A DNA stretch of 43,469 nt from an uncultured Lachnospiraceae bacterium (GTDB taxonomy: Bacteria > Bacillota > Clostridia > Lachnospirales > Lachnospiraceae): the NCBI GenBank assembly GCA_947589055.1, contig CANPZL010000017.1, positions 1 to 43,469 of the forward strand, read 5' to 3'. The notes beneath the pieces are model-generated. The model was not told the origin of the DNA and searched no databases. It saw only the letters and a program-made list of their open reading frames with translations. The translations under genes and the position numbers were made by a program. Position 1 is the stretch's first letter, and each line of letters opens with the position of its first letter. Of the stretch, positions 25,143 through 33,928 are shown one piece after another.

Positions 25143-26384
25143 TTACATTCTCCGCAACGCTTCAATCGGGCTTAATTTGGCGGCTTTTCTGGCAGGATAG
25201 ATACCAAAAAACAAGCCGACGCTGGAAGAAAACAAGGTGGTTATCAAAATGACGATCGGACTGATCGAAGGGGTGAAAGCATACTCCGGCATTGCCATAC
25301 TGATGATGGAACTTATCACATAGGCTCCGCCTAAACCGATCAAGATACCCAGAATGCCACCCACCATTGTGATAAAGCCGGATTCCAACAGGAATTGCAG
25401 CATAATGGAACGGGTTTTTGCACCTAATGCTTTTCGGATACCGATTTCCCGTGTCCGTTCTGTTACGGATACCAGCATGATATTCATGACTCCGATACCG
25501 CCGACAAATAAAGAGATAGCGGCAACCAAAGCGATGAAAAGGGTTATCATATTGATTACCACGTTAATGGTCGCCAGTATATCGTTAAAGCTCTGGAAGA
25601 TAAATTGGTCTTCTCCGAGGCAGTTATGGCGGCTGTCTAAAATACGGATAATCTGATTACAGGTATCCTGCGTGTTGATATTCGAAGCCAGCATCAGTGT
25701 CGCATCGGTGTACCCCAGTGTTTGCGTCGCATTAAGTCCCAGTCTTTGATCGAGTGTGCTAAGAGGTACATTCAGATAAATGGGTGCATTTTCATAGTCA
25801 TAGGAAATGAGGCTATTGGATTCGGTGACGTAGGAAGTTAATCCTATGATCGTGTAGCTTAAGCGCTTCCCCTGAATCTCAATATCGATCGGCATACCGA
25901 TCACGTCGGTATTGCCAAACAGCTTGATGGCATCATCTTCTGCAATATAGCAGACCATTCTTCCCGCATCGTAATCCTCTTTTGTAAAATAATGTCCATT
26001 GCTTAAGGTGCTGTATTGTTCAAACAGATAATTGTTCTCGTTACAGCCATAAGCATATCCGGTAAACGTTCCCTTCGGCGTCGTGATCGTTCCTTCAGAC
26101 ATTGTCGTTACAAGGTATGCCTGTACGCCTTCGACGTTAGCCTGAATGTATTCTAAGTCTTCTATAGTGATCCGTTCGCTTCCCATGGATACAATCGCAA
26201 CCTGTCCGTTTCCGACAGTGCTTAATTGTTCGGTAATGCTTTCTTTTGCACCGTTTCCCAGTGACATGATCAAGATCACAGAAGAGATACCGATCACGAT
26301 GCCCAGCATGGTCAGAAGGGATCGCACCTTATTCGACAGGATATTAAACAATGCCATCTTGATATATTCTAAAAATTGTGACAT
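25143..26384 (-). CDS. ABC transporter permease, MacB/FtsX type
   Basis: A 413-residue permease of the MacB family. The N-terminus YIKMALFNILSNKVRSLLTM leads into membrane helix 1 (about 20-40); a large extracytoplasmic domain follows (about 45-285); the C-terminal FtsX domain has three helices, with ERTREIGIRKALGAKTRSI as the cytosolic coupling helix after the second. Such complexes export antimicrobial peptides, macrolides or lipopeptides by mechanotransmission; the substrate here is unknown. ATG at 26384 follows AGGAGG on the minus strand. Third gene of a minus-strand operon: ATPase, adaptor, permease. Confidence 0.92.
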   Translation of the reverse strand: MSQFLEYIKMALFNILSNKVRSLLTMLGIVIGISSVILIMSLGNGAKESITEQLSTVGNGQVAIVSMGSERITIEDLEYIQANVEGVQAYLVTTMSEGTITTPKGTFTGYAYGCNENNYLFEQYSTLSNGHYFTKEDYDAGRMVCYIAEDDAIKLFGNTDVIGMPIDIEIQGKRLSYTIIGLTSYVTESNSLISYDYENAPIYLNVPLSTLDQRLGLNATQTLGYTDATLMLASNINTQDTCNQIIRILDSRHNCLGEDQFIFQSFNDILATINVVINMITLFIALVAAISLFVGGIGVMNIMLVSVTERTREIGIRKALGAKTRSIMLQFLLESGFITMVGGILGILIGLGGAYVISSIISMAMPEYAFTPSISPIVILITTLFSSSVGLFFGIYPARKAAKLSPIEALRRM

Positions 26385-26395
26385 ATCCGTGCCTC

Positions 26396-27943
26396 CTAGT
26401 TTTTAGTTGTATCTGCTTCTGACGTATCCGATGTCTGCTGCTGTTCATCCAGATTGTTCGGTATGACCGGAAGACCTTCTTGGATAGCTGACGTAATATT
26501 CGTGATGACCAGAGTGTCTTTCGTAATGCCATCCAGTACTTCATATTTGGTGTCGTCACTGATTCCGGTTGTGATGTATTTTTTAACTACGACATTCTCT
26601 TCCACGGTATATACAAAGGTTCCGGTATTATCAATATTAAGAGCAATATTCGGAATTGTCAGTATATCCTGTTTAGAAGCGGTGTGTATGACAACATTTG
26701 CATCCACTCCCAGTATAACAGACGCATCCGGATCTTGCAGGGTGATTTCTGCTTCGACCGTGGTGGCTCCGGCAGCATTTATATTTGCCATATGGCTGAT
26801 ATAAGTAACGGTTCCTTCGTATTCCCGATTCAGTATGGTGACAGTTGCAGACTGTCCAAGTTCTACCGTTTCTAATTCTTTTTTTGTCAGAGAAACCGTA
26901 ATCTTTAGATCGTTCATGTCAGCGATGGTAAAGAGCGGATAACCGGGAGTGGCAGTGGAGCCTTTGGTAATATCTACAGATGTCACGATTCCGTCCTGCT
27001 GTGCTATGACGCCGGCTTTTCCTTCCTCTAATGACGCAGCCGCTGCATCTAATTGCAGCGTGGACAATTGCTTTGCAATGGATAACTGTTCCCGTTGCGT
27101 GGCAGTCAAAACCCCGGATTCCATGCTTTGGATCAGGGCTTCCTGAGATGCAAGCTCACCCTCCAGGCTGGCAAGTTCAGTGGATTTGGAAGAAATCAAT
27201 CCGGTAATCTCCTCTGAAGGGTCGGGCATAGTGTCTGCGATTGCTTCAAGATTGGCAATGGACGTGTTGAGGGCATCCCGTTCCGCACATTTTTCCTGAT
27301 ACTCCGGATTTTGGCTTAGATCGTTTCCGGTCGGATTGGCTTCCAAGATAGCCTGCAGTTCGTCTAACACTGATGAAAGCTGATTACGCTTTTCCAGAAT
27401 GACATTTGCCAAATCATTAGCCCCGGTTTCTGTTATACCGGATTGCAGTTCTGCAATTTCTTGCTCTAAAGCGGCTATTCGACTTTTTAATTCCTCGGAT
27501 TGTTGTTTTGCCTGTGCAAGTTGAGAACTGCTCTTATCAGAGGCTTCGATGGTAGTCTGGTTGCTGAGTTCCGTAGAACGTGCATTTAAGGAAGCCTGAT
27601 CATATTGGTTTTCAAGATCACTGATGTCAAAGGTTATTATGGTGTCGCCGGCTTTTACCGTCTGCCCCGGTCGGATATTGATCTCGTCTACGATTGCGGC
27701 AACGGAGGTGGTATATGTGGTACTTTCTGCACTGGTTACGATTCCGCTGGTTGTGACACTAGAGGAAATATCATTGATCTTTGGTGTTTCTACCTCTACA
27801 GGAAGACCGATATTTTTTGAAAAGTATGAAATCCCTGCAATGCCGACTCCAATTAGGAGTAAAAGAAAGCCTCCTGCAATAAGCCCGATAATAAGAGGCA
27901 GCCGCTTTTTATTTGATTTTTTGTTTACTGTTTGTTCTGACAT
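26396..27943 (-). CDS. Efflux periplasmic-adaptor-like (MFP/HlyD) subunit
   Basis: A 515-residue membrane fusion protein. After a lysine-rich start there is one membrane helix (about 16-37), then a split lipoyl domain (VDEINIRPGQTVKAGDTIITF and GIVTSVDITKGSTATPGYPLF; quoted in part INIRPGQTVKAGD), interrupted by a long coiled-coil hairpin (about 105-330, rich in Glu, Gln and Ala). Beta-barrel and membrane-proximal domains follow. The C-terminal tail is Gln/Asp/Thr rich. It forms the extracellular extension of the MacB-type pump in Gram-positives. It overlaps the upstream ATPase gene by 19 bases and is followed by the permease after 11 bases. Confidence 0.92.
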   Translation of the reverse strand: MSEQTVNKKSNKKRLPLIIGLIAGGFLLLLIGVGIAGISYFSKNIGLPVEVETPKINDISSSVTTSGIVTSAESTTYTTSVAAIVDEINIRPGQTVKAGDTIITFDISDLENQYDQASLNARSTELSNQTTIEASDKSSSQLAQAKQQSEELKSRIAALEQEIAELQSGITETGANDLANVILEKRNQLSSVLDELQAILEANPTGNDLSQNPEYQEKCAERDALNTSIANLEAIADTMPDPSEEITGLISSKSTELASLEGELASQEALIQSMESGVLTATQREQLSIAKQLSTLQLDAAAASLEEGKAGVIAQQDGIVTSVDITKGSTATPGYPLFTIADMNDLKITVSLTKKELETVELGQSATVTILNREYEGTVTYISHMANINAAGATTVEAEITLQDPDASVILGVDANVVIHTASKQDILTIPNIALNIDNTGTFVYTVEENVVVKKYITTGISDDTKYEVLDGITKDTLVITNITSAIQEGLPVIPNNLDEQQQTSDTSEADTTKN

Positions 27944-28641
27944 GATAACGCTCCTTCTTCTTTTGTTTTGTCGGATTCTATCTTACCGTCCATGATTCGG
28001 ACAACTCGTTTGGCATTTTCGGCAATCTGCACATCGTGTGTGATCAGAACGACTGTTCGCCCGGAATCATGCAGATTGTGTAAGATTTTCATGATTTCCC
28101 TCGTGGAAGAGGAGTCCAGATTACCGGTCGGTTCGTCAGCAAGGATTACCGGCGGTTTTGCTGCAATCGCTCTTGCGATCGCTACCCGCTGCTGCTGACC
28201 GCCGCTAAGTTCGGAAGGCTTATGCCGCATTCGATGCTCCAAACCTACGATTTTTAACGCTTCAACAGCGCATTCATGCCGCTCACTGGTTGGAACATTT
28301 CGATAGATCAAAGGAAGCTCAACATTTTCCAGAGCGGTGAGATTTGGAATCAGGTTAAATCCCTGAAAAATAAATCCGATTTGCTGGTTTCGGATTTCGG
28401 ATAATGCATTATCGTCCAGATTCGATACATCTTGTCCGGATAGAATATAGGTGCCGGAAGTCGGAACATCCAGACAGCCAAGAATATTCATAAGCGTGGA
28501 TTTTCCGGAACCGGATTGCCCGATGATCGCAACGAATTCACCGGTGGCAATATCCAAGGATATTCCATCAAGTGCGTGAACCGCATTTTCACCCGGATTA
28601 TAGATTTTCATGATATTTTCAATATGTATCAGGGGTTCCAT
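27925..28641 (-). CDS. ABC transporter ATP-binding protein, MacB/LolD type
   Basis: A 238-residue ATPase with Walker A GQSGSGKST (about 41-49), Q-loop FQGFNLIPNLTALENV, signature LSGGQQQR, Walker B VILADEPTGNLDS and the switch histidine LITHD. The LADEPTGNLD form is typical of the MacB/LolD group that energises FtsX-type permeases. ATG at 28641 follows GGGAGGAAG on the minus strand. First gene of the operon, preceded by a promoter overlapping a perfect palindrome. Confidence 0.94.
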   Translation of the reverse strand: MEPLIHIENIMKIYNPGENAVHALDGISLDIATGEFVAIIGQSGSGKSTLMNILGCLDVPTSGTYILSGQDVSNLDDNALSEIRNQQIGFIFQGFNLIPNLTALENVELPLIYRNVPTSERHECAVEALKIVGLEHRMRHKPSELSGGQQQRVAIARAIAAKPPVILADEPTGNLDSSSTREIMKILHNLHDSGRTVVLITHDVQIAENAKRVVRIMDGKIESDKTKEEGALSCQNKQ

Positions 28642-28670
28642 AGACTTCCTCCCAATCGAACAGATTTGAT

Positions 28671-28718
28671 ATTGTTTATAAACAATTTTATATTATTATA
28701 CATCTATTTTCAATGCAA
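28671..28718 (-). promoter_or_regulatory. Efflux operon promoter with 16-base palindromic operator
   Basis: On the minus strand TTGCAT (28713-28718) and TAATAT (28690-28695) are 17 bases apart; TATAAT at 28695-28700 is an alternative -10 with a poor spacer. Four bases past the -10, at 28671-28686, is the perfect palindrome ATTGTTTATAAACAAT, covering the predicted transcription start. This is the expected place for a dimeric repressor such as a TetR, MarR or PadR protein, but no regulator gene lies next to it. Confidence 0.6.
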
Positions 28719-28839
28719 TAGGATTTTAAAGATGTAAGATTTCTTACGAATATTGAAAGAAAAGCAGACACAGAAGTAAAAAAAATTACATATGATAACA
28801 GTGAAACGCACTGGAAAAAGAATAAGAAAGGAAGCAAAA

Positions 28840-29406
28840 ATGGGAAACTGTGAATTCAGTGATGTTACACAGCTTTATTTAAAGCAATTCCATTGTATCT
28901 TAGAGGATATGATCACAGGTATGACAAAGGCGTGCCTGTTAAATGACAGTATATCACATAATTTTATCGTACAGATGATTCCGCATCATCGGGCAGCTAT
29001 TGAAATGAGCAGATCTCTGTTAAAATATACCACCTTTATTCCTTTACAGAATATAGCAAAGGATATTATCCGTGAGCAGACAAAAAGTATTCAGGATATG
29101 GAACGAAGTATAAAAAGCTGTGATGCATTTTGTAATACGGATTGCGAGCGAAAACTGTATAAGAAACAATTTCAGGCGATTACGGAAAAAATGTTTGAGG
29201 ACATGGGAACCGCTCCTGCTGTAAACAGCATCAATGTAAACTTTATGCGGGAAATGATACCTCATCATTTAGGCGCAATTCAAATGTCGGAAAATGCTTT
29301 GAAATATCCGATATGCCCGGAGCTTATCCCCATTTTACAGGCGATCATTACTTCGCAGAAGCAGGGAGTAAAGGAGATGAGACAACTGCTGCGGCAGTGT
29401 AGCTAA
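28840..29406 (+). CDS. DUF305 family protein with two MIPHH motifs
   Basis: A 188-residue protein with two DUF305 repeats, each carrying the metal-site motif: MIPHHRAAIEMS (from residue 46) and MIPHHLGAIQMS (from 139). The family has a ferritin-like four-helix fold and is often linked to copper handling. No signal peptide is present; the protein has several cysteines, including a KSCDAFCNTDCE cluster between the repeats, which would suit metal binding. I start at ATG 28840, after AAAGGAAG; ATG 28792 in frame lacks a site. It is divergent from the MacB-type operon, with 198 bases between start codons. Confidence 0.85.
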   Translation: MGNCEFSDVTQLYLKQFHCILEDMITGMTKACLLNDSISHNFIVQMIPHHRAAIEMSRSLLKYTTFIPLQNIAKDIIREQTKSIQDMERSIKSCDAFCNTDCERKLYKKQFQAITEKMFEDMGTAPAVNSINVNFMREMIPHHLGAIQMSENALKYPICPELIPILQAIITSQKQGVKEMRQLLRQCS

Positions 29407-29487
29407 ACCGGAGGAAACGACCGGAAATCTTGACTTTTTCAGGGGAGTATGATAGCCTACCCTCAGCCAAATTCTGGGGGAATGGGT

Positions 29488-30291
29488 ATGACAGAGCTGG
29501 AAAAGTATTATAACAAATTTAATGAAGAAAAACGTTTGAATTCCCGGTATGGGCAGGTAGAATATAGAACATCTATGAAATATATCCATAAAGCACTGGA
29601 GACAATGGAAGCGGGTGGAAATACAAAAGAGGAGATACAGATCTTAGATATAGGGGCCGGAACCGGAAAATATGCAGTAGCGCTGGCAAAGGAAGGATAT
29701 TCCGTAACAGCGATCGAACTGGTACGTTATAATTTAGGTATTCTGAAGAAGAAAGGAAGTAACGTAGATGCCCGTCAGGGCAATGCGCTGAACTTATCCA
29801 AGCTTCCGGAAAACCGGTATGATGTTACGCTGCTTTTTGGCCCGATGTACCATTTGTTTTCCTTTGCGGATAAGGTGCAGGCGCTTCGGGAGGCAAAGCG
29901 TGTGACCCGTCCGGGAGGGATTATATTCGTTGCCTATTGCATGAATGAATATGGTGTGATCACTTATGGATTCAAGGAAAAGCATATTCAGGAATGTATG
30001 GAGACACACCGGCTGACAGAAGATTTTCACTGTGTATCGGAGCCGAAGGATTTATATGACTATGTACGTTTGGAGGACATTGAAAGGTACGCAGAGGCAG
30101 CAGGCTTGGAACGAATCCAGATCATTTCTGCGGACGGACCGGCGAATTATATTCGTTCGGTTCTAAATCAAATGGATGAACAGGAGTTTGAGCTTTTTAT
30201 GCAATATCATCTGTCTGTTTGCGAACGGCCGGATCTGATTGGGGCGGGAGCCCATACGGTTGATATTTTAAGGAAAAATAAGGAAACTTAA
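29488..30291 (+). CDS. Class I SAM-dependent methyltransferase
   Basis: A 267-residue methyltransferase. Motif I is ILDIGAGTGKYAVALAKEGY at about residues 52-71, the acidic motif II ends in TAIEL, and the later GNALNL and LLFGPMYHLF segments are the usual post-motifs; RVTRPGGIIFVAY is the strand-4/5 region. The substrate is unknown. I choose ATG 29488 (MTELEKYYNKFN), with GGGGGAA 5 bases upstream; ATG 29449 and 29482 are in-frame alternatives. The gene for a tRNA-dihydrouridine synthase follows after 4 bases, so they are co-translated. Confidence 0.88.
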   Translation: MTELEKYYNKFNEEKRLNSRYGQVEYRTSMKYIHKALETMEAGGNTKEEIQILDIGAGTGKYAVALAKEGYSVTAIELVRYNLGILKKKGSNVDARQGNALNLSKLPENRYDVTLLFGPMYHLFSFADKVQALREAKRVTRPGGIIFVAYCMNEYGVITYGFKEKHIQECMETHRLTEDFHCVSEPKDLYDYVRLEDIERYAEAAGLERIQIISADGPANYIRSVLNQMDEQEFELFMQYHLSVCERPDLIGAGAHTVDILRKNKET

Positions 30292-30295
30292 GACT

Positions 30296-31291
30296 ATGAA
30301 ACTTTATTTTGCCCCTATGGAGGGAATCACTGGATACCTATATCGAAATGTGGTCTGGAAACAATTTCCCGATGTGGACAAGCTGTATGCACCGTTTATC
30401 CAGCCAAACGAAAAGCATATCTTTGTGCCGAAGGAGAAACGGGATATATTGCCGGAAAATAATCAGGGAGTTCCTTTGGTTCCGCAGGTGCTAACCAGTA
30501 GTGCGGAAGGATTTATCCGGGCAGGAAAGGAACTGGAAGCATACGGGTACCGGGAAGTGAATCTGAATCTCGGCTGTCCTTCCGGTACGGTGGTTTCTAA
30601 GGGAAAGGGAGCCGGAATGTTAGCGGATATGGATAAACTGCGGCAATTTTTCGATACCGTTTTTTCGGTTGACTGGAAGGCAGAAATCAGTGTAAAGACC
30701 CGACTGGGTATGACGGAGAAAGATGATTTTCGGATGTTGTTTGATCTGTTTCGGGAATTCCCCATTTCAGAATTGATCATTCATCCCAGATACCAAAAGG
30801 ATTTTTATAAAGGAGCTCCCCGGTTGGGACTGCTGGAAGAGGCTTTGATGAAAAATCAGAATGCAGATATTGAAAACCCTGACAGACACGCACTTTGCAT
30901 ATGCTATAATGGAAACATATTTACCAGAACGGACTATGACTGTCTCCTTAACCGAATGCAGGCTCCGGATATAGAAAGTGTGATGCTGGGCAGGGGATTA
31001 TTGATGAATCCGGCACTGGCAAGAGAAATTCGTGGAGGTAGAGTACTTGTGAAAGAAGAATTAAGAACGCTTCATGATGCTTTATTTGACGGTTACCGGC
31101 AAGCGGATTTTGGGGAAACGAATACATTGTTTAAGATGAAAGAACTTTGGAATTACTGGGGGCTGCTGTTTGGTGAAAATGGCAGGGAGTTAAAAAAGGT
31201 TCGCAAGGCGAACCGTTTTGCAGAATATAAGACAGCGGTCGACTGTCTGTTTCAAATTGGAGAGCTAACGAAGGCTCCTGCTGGGTTATAG
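30296..31291 (+). CDS. tRNA-dihydrouridine synthase family protein
   Basis: A 331-residue FMN-dependent Dus enzyme that reduces uridines of the tRNA D-loop. The TIM-barrel start LYFAPMEGIT, the catalytic Cys94 in NLNLGCPSGTVVSKGKGAGM (part: NLGCPSGTVVSKGKGAGM), SVKTRLGM, the FMN phosphate region LIIHPRYQKDFYKG and VMLGRGLLMNP are all visible. Which D-loop positions are modified is not readable. It starts 4 bases after the methyltransferase. It ends convergently with the phosphatidyltransferase gene on the other strand, only 23 bases apart, with no clear terminator. Confidence 0.9.
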   Translation: MKLYFAPMEGITGYLYRNVVWKQFPDVDKLYAPFIQPNEKHIFVPKEKRDILPENNQGVPLVPQVLTSSAEGFIRAGKELEAYGYREVNLNLGCPSGTVVSKGKGAGMLADMDKLRQFFDTVFSVDWKAEISVKTRLGMTEKDDFRMLFDLFREFPISELIIHPRYQKDFYKGAPRLGLLEEALMKNQNADIENPDRHALCICYNGNIFTRTDYDCLLNRMQAPDIESVMLGRGLLMNPALAREIRGGRVLVKEELRTLHDALFDGYRQADFGETNTLFKMKELWNYWGLLFGENGRELKKVRKANRFAEYKTAVDCLFQIGELTKAPAGL

Positions 31292-31314
31292 AAATCGACA
31301 GGCAGAAGCACCGT

Positions 31315-31932
31315 TTATTTTTGCAGTTCTTTTTCCGGCGCCTTTTCGGCATAGTGTTTGGAATTCAGTTGCCAGAACATTCGGATATACATAAGAAGGC
31401 TTCCCGTTAAACCGAGGGCTGCTATTATGATCAATACATTCACAACAGCTGAAGGTAAATGAGGAAAAAGAACCAGTACGATCAATATAACAAAGACAAT
31501 AGTGGTACTTACTTTTCCATACCATTGAGCGGAATCCCATATTTTTTTATTTTTACGGAAGGTACCGTATAATGCCATTCCCATCATGCTTAATTCTTTT
31601 ATAATAAGTAAGATCAGAATATATAGCATGGGTGGAATCCGCCAGCAAAGGCAAAAAGCGATCGTAATGTGGGTCAGCTTATCTGCGATCGGATCCAGTA
31701 CCTTTCCCAAGCGGGAAATCATATTGTATTTACGGGCGATTTTTCCGTCAAACAGATCGGTTAAAGCCGATATGGCAAGGATAATCGCTGCCCGTAAAAG
31801 TTCCCATGTGGTATCCGCATGTAAGTAAAGTAGAACGAAAGCCGGAAGTAAGAAAATACGAAACAGGCTTAAAATGTTCGGAATCGTTATAATTTTGTTT
31901 TCATACGGTGATTCCACATGATTTTCGTTCAT
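31315..31932 (-). CDS. CDP-alcohol phosphatidyltransferase (PgsA-like)
   Basis: A 205-residue integral membrane enzyme with about five or six helices. The family signature is complete: D59, D62, G63, A66, R67, G76, D80 and D84 in DLFDGKIARKYN and SRLGKVLDPIAD. The length and N-terminus (ITIPNILSLFRIFLLP) resemble phosphatidylglycerophosphate synthase, but cardiolipin-synthase-like members share these features, so the exact alcohol substrate is not certain. It lies 17 bases downstream of trpS on the minus strand, probably in the same transcript, and acts in phospholipid synthesis at the membrane. Confidence 0.85.
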   Translation of the reverse strand: MNENHVESPYENKIITIPNILSLFRIFLLPAFVLLYLHADTTWELLRAAIILAISALTDLFDGKIARKYNMISRLGKVLDPIADKLTHITIAFCLCWRIPPMLYILILLIIKELSMMGMALYGTFRKNKKIWDSAQWYGKVSTTIVFVILIVLVLFPHLPSAVVNVLIIIAALGLTGSLLMYIRMFWQLNSKHYAEKAPEKELQK

Positions 31933-31949
31933 AGTAACCCTCTTTTATC

Positions 31950-33041
31950 TTATGCTTTTTTGTTGTATCTCATTTGTTGGGCTTTGATCAATTCCACATC
32001 GTCAAAATAATTGATCCGCATTGCCGCTTTTACTTCGGAAAGTGTCTGGGCGGCTTCCTTTCGTGCAGCGATACTGCCTTGACGGAGAATTTCATAGATG
32101 GCTGGAATATCCTTTTCCAGTTCTGCTCTCCGTTGACGAATCGGGGTAAGTTCTTTTTGTAATACGGCATCTAGGAATCGTTTTACCTTCATATCGCCCA
32201 GACCGCCCCTTTGGTAATGGGTCTTTAATGCATCCAGATTCTGATATTCCGGTAAAAGCTCCGCAAAGTGGGCATCAGTTGCAAAAGCATCCAGATAGGT
32301 AAAGACGGTATTTCCCTCCAGATTTCCCGGATCACTGACCTTGATGTGATTCGGGTCCGTATACATACTGAATACCTTTTGACGAACCGTTTCTTCATCG
32401 TCAGATAAATAGATGCAGTTTCCTAAGGATTTACTCATTTTTGCTTTACCGTCTGTACCGGGCAGCCGGGAGCAGACAGAGTTTTCCGGAATCAATGCCT
32501 CCGGTTCTACCAGTGTTTCTCCATATATGGAATTAAACTTCCGGACGATTTCTCTTGCCTGTTCCAGCATGGGAAGCTGGTCTTCACCTACCGGCACGGT
32601 AGTTGCCTTAAATGCAGTGATGTCTGAGGTCTGGCTGATTGGATAGGTAAAAAAACCGACCGGGATACTGGTTTCAAAATTCCGCTGCTGGATTTCAGAT
32701 TTTACAGTGGGATTTCGCTGTAATCGGGATACGGTTACTAGATTCATATAGTAAAAGGTTAATTCCGTCAGCTCCGGAATTTGTGACTGGATAAATAAAT
32801 GCGATTTATTCGGGTCTAAACCACAGGAAAGATAATCTAAAGCAACTTCAATGATATTTTCACGTACTTTGTCAGGATTATCTGCATTATCTGTCAACGC
32901 CTGTGCGTCTGCTATCATAATAAAGATTTTATCATATTGACCTGAATTTTGTAGTTCTACACGCCGCTTTAAAGAACCGACATAATGCCCTAGATGGAGC
33001 TTGCCTGTAGGACGGTCGCCGGTTAAAATGATTTTGCTCAT
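31950..33041 (-). CDS. trpS: Tryptophanyl-tRNA synthetase
   Basis: A 363-residue class I synthetase that charges tRNA-Trp. The HIGH-like motif is [14 protein letters not shown] (about residues 11-24) and the KMSKS motif is [10 protein letters not shown] (about 204-213). ADAQALTDN is the tryptophan-site region. It is somewhat longer than the usual 330-345 residues, with the extra length at the C-terminus. ATG at 33041 follows AAGGGAAG on the minus strand. The leader is only about 30 bases, too short for a T-box, so control by uncharged tRNA is unlikely. Confidence 0.95.
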   Translation of the reverse strand: MSKIILTGDRPTGKLHLGHYVGSLKRRVELQNSGQYDKIFIMIADAQALTDNADNPDKVRENIIEVALDYLSCGLDPNKSHLFIQSQIPELTELTFYYMNLVTVSRLQRNPTVKSEIQQRNFETSIPVGFFTYPISQTSDITAFKATTVPVGEDQLPMLEQAREIVRKFNSIYGETLVEPEALIPENSVCSRLPGTDGKAKMSKSLGNCIYLSDDEETVRQKVFSMYTDPNHIKVSDPGNLEGNTVFTYLDAFATDAHFAELLPEYQNLDALKTHYQRGGLGDMKVKRFLDAVLQKELTPIRQRRAELEKDIPAIYEILRQGSIAARKEAAQTLSEVKAAMRINYFDDVELIKAQQMRYNKKA

Positions 33042-33074
33042 AATGCTTCCCTTCTTGTCAAATTATCTAAAACG

Positions 33075-33103
33075 ATTATAAAAGGTATCCTTTCCCCTGT
33101 CAA
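33075..33103 (-). promoter_or_regulatory. Consensus promoter for trpS
   Basis: On the minus strand TTGACA (33098-33103) and TATAAT (33075-33080) are separated by 17 bases: a perfect sigma-A promoter 33 bases before the trpS start. Confidence 0.88.
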
Positions 33104-33211
33104 GGATTAGGACTGACAGTTATTCCCACTGGTCAGATGCTTTGTTGGCCGTTAAAATGAAAACTAGATAAAAAATTATTATATTTTTTAAAATTTTTCC
33201 TAAACAGGGGA

Positions 33212-33240
33212 TAGACATTTTTTAGATTTGAATTTATACT
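33212..33240 (+). promoter_or_regulatory. Probable promoter of the phospholipase-C-like gene
   Basis: TAGACA (33212-33217) and TATACT (33235-33240) are 17 bases apart on the + strand, 64 bases before ATG 33305, in the gap shared with the divergent trpS promoter. Confidence 0.5.
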
Positions 33241-33304
33241 GATTTATAAGAGATGAATGAAAAAGAATCTGACTCGATATAATATGCACAGTGGAGGAAA
33301 AAGC

Positions 33305-33892
33305 ATGAGAAAGAAAAGCCATTGGCATTTAGCAGATTATCTGATGCGGGATAACGAACGTCCTGCAATAGAATTTATGTTTAAGGTAGGGAGTGTTGCA
33401 CCGGACTTTATGCTCCGTTCTATGATTCGGGGACATAGCTATGACTCTACAACAAAGCGGGTTGAACGCCGGATTATGAAGCTGGAAGAAAAGGGACGCT
33501 GGAATTTGGTTTCTGCTTACCGTCTGGGATATGTAACCCATTATTTGGCGGATTATTTTACCGCTCCGCATAATCTTCATGGCGAATTCGGATTCCGGGC
33601 TCATTGTGTTTTTGAAAAACAGCAATTAAAGCAGCTTTGCAGTCGGTTAGACGGACAGTGGGAAGCTCCGATTCAATGTGAAAATCAGAAAGATGTGATG
33701 GATTATTTACAGGTGCTGCATGAGGAGTATTTGCAGCAAAATCCGGAGGTGGAAACAGATTGCAGTTATATCGTAAATGTTACGGAACAGGTGTCCTATC
33801 AGATGTTTTCGTTATTCAATGCCCGGCAGCAGCAGGCAGGATACGGGCAGCGGAAATGGTATCAAATGATGAAACGAAATGCAATAATGTAA
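33305..33892 (+). CDS. Zinc-dependent phospholipase C-like protein
   Basis: A 195-residue protein with the helical, histidine-rich layout of zinc-dependent phospholipase C / S1-P1 nuclease-like proteins: SHWHLADYL near the N-terminus, GSVAPDF, RGHSYDST, LGYVTHYLADYFTAPHN (the HxxxD and second His ligands) and RAHCVFEKQQ. No signal peptide is visible, unlike the secreted clostridial toxins, so it is likely intracellular and not a lecithinase. Substrate unknown. ATG 33305 follows GGAGGAAAAAG; ATG 33257 in frame is less well supported. Confidence 0.75.
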   Translation: MRKKSHWHLADYLMRDNERPAIEFMFKVGSVAPDFMLRSMIRGHSYDSTTKRVERRIMKLEEKGRWNLVSAYRLGYVTHYLADYFTAPHNLHGEFGFRAHCVFEKQQLKQLCSRLDGQWEAPIQCENQKDVMDYLQVLHEEYLQQNPEVETDCSYIVNVTEQVSYQMFSLFNARQQQAGYGQRKWYQMMKRNAIM

Positions 33893-33899
33893 AAAAATA

Positions 33900-33928
33900 T
33901 TTACAAATATATAATGAATGTGTATAAT
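33900..33928 (+). promoter_or_regulatory. Promoter of the adhesin gene
   Basis: TTTACA (33900-33905) and TATAAT (33923-33928) are 17 bases apart. Transcription should begin near 33935, leaving a leader of about 280 bases before the adhesin start at 34217. Confidence 0.7.

Noticed and set aside
25354..27995. Plus-strand open frames across the efflux operon
   Set aside because: They are mirror frames of the permease and adaptor genes, with no ribosome binding sites or recognisable protein features.
33042..33110. T-box leader for trpS
   Set aside because: A consensus promoter ends only about 33 bases from the start codon, and no AGGGTGGNACCGCG-type T-box sequence is present.
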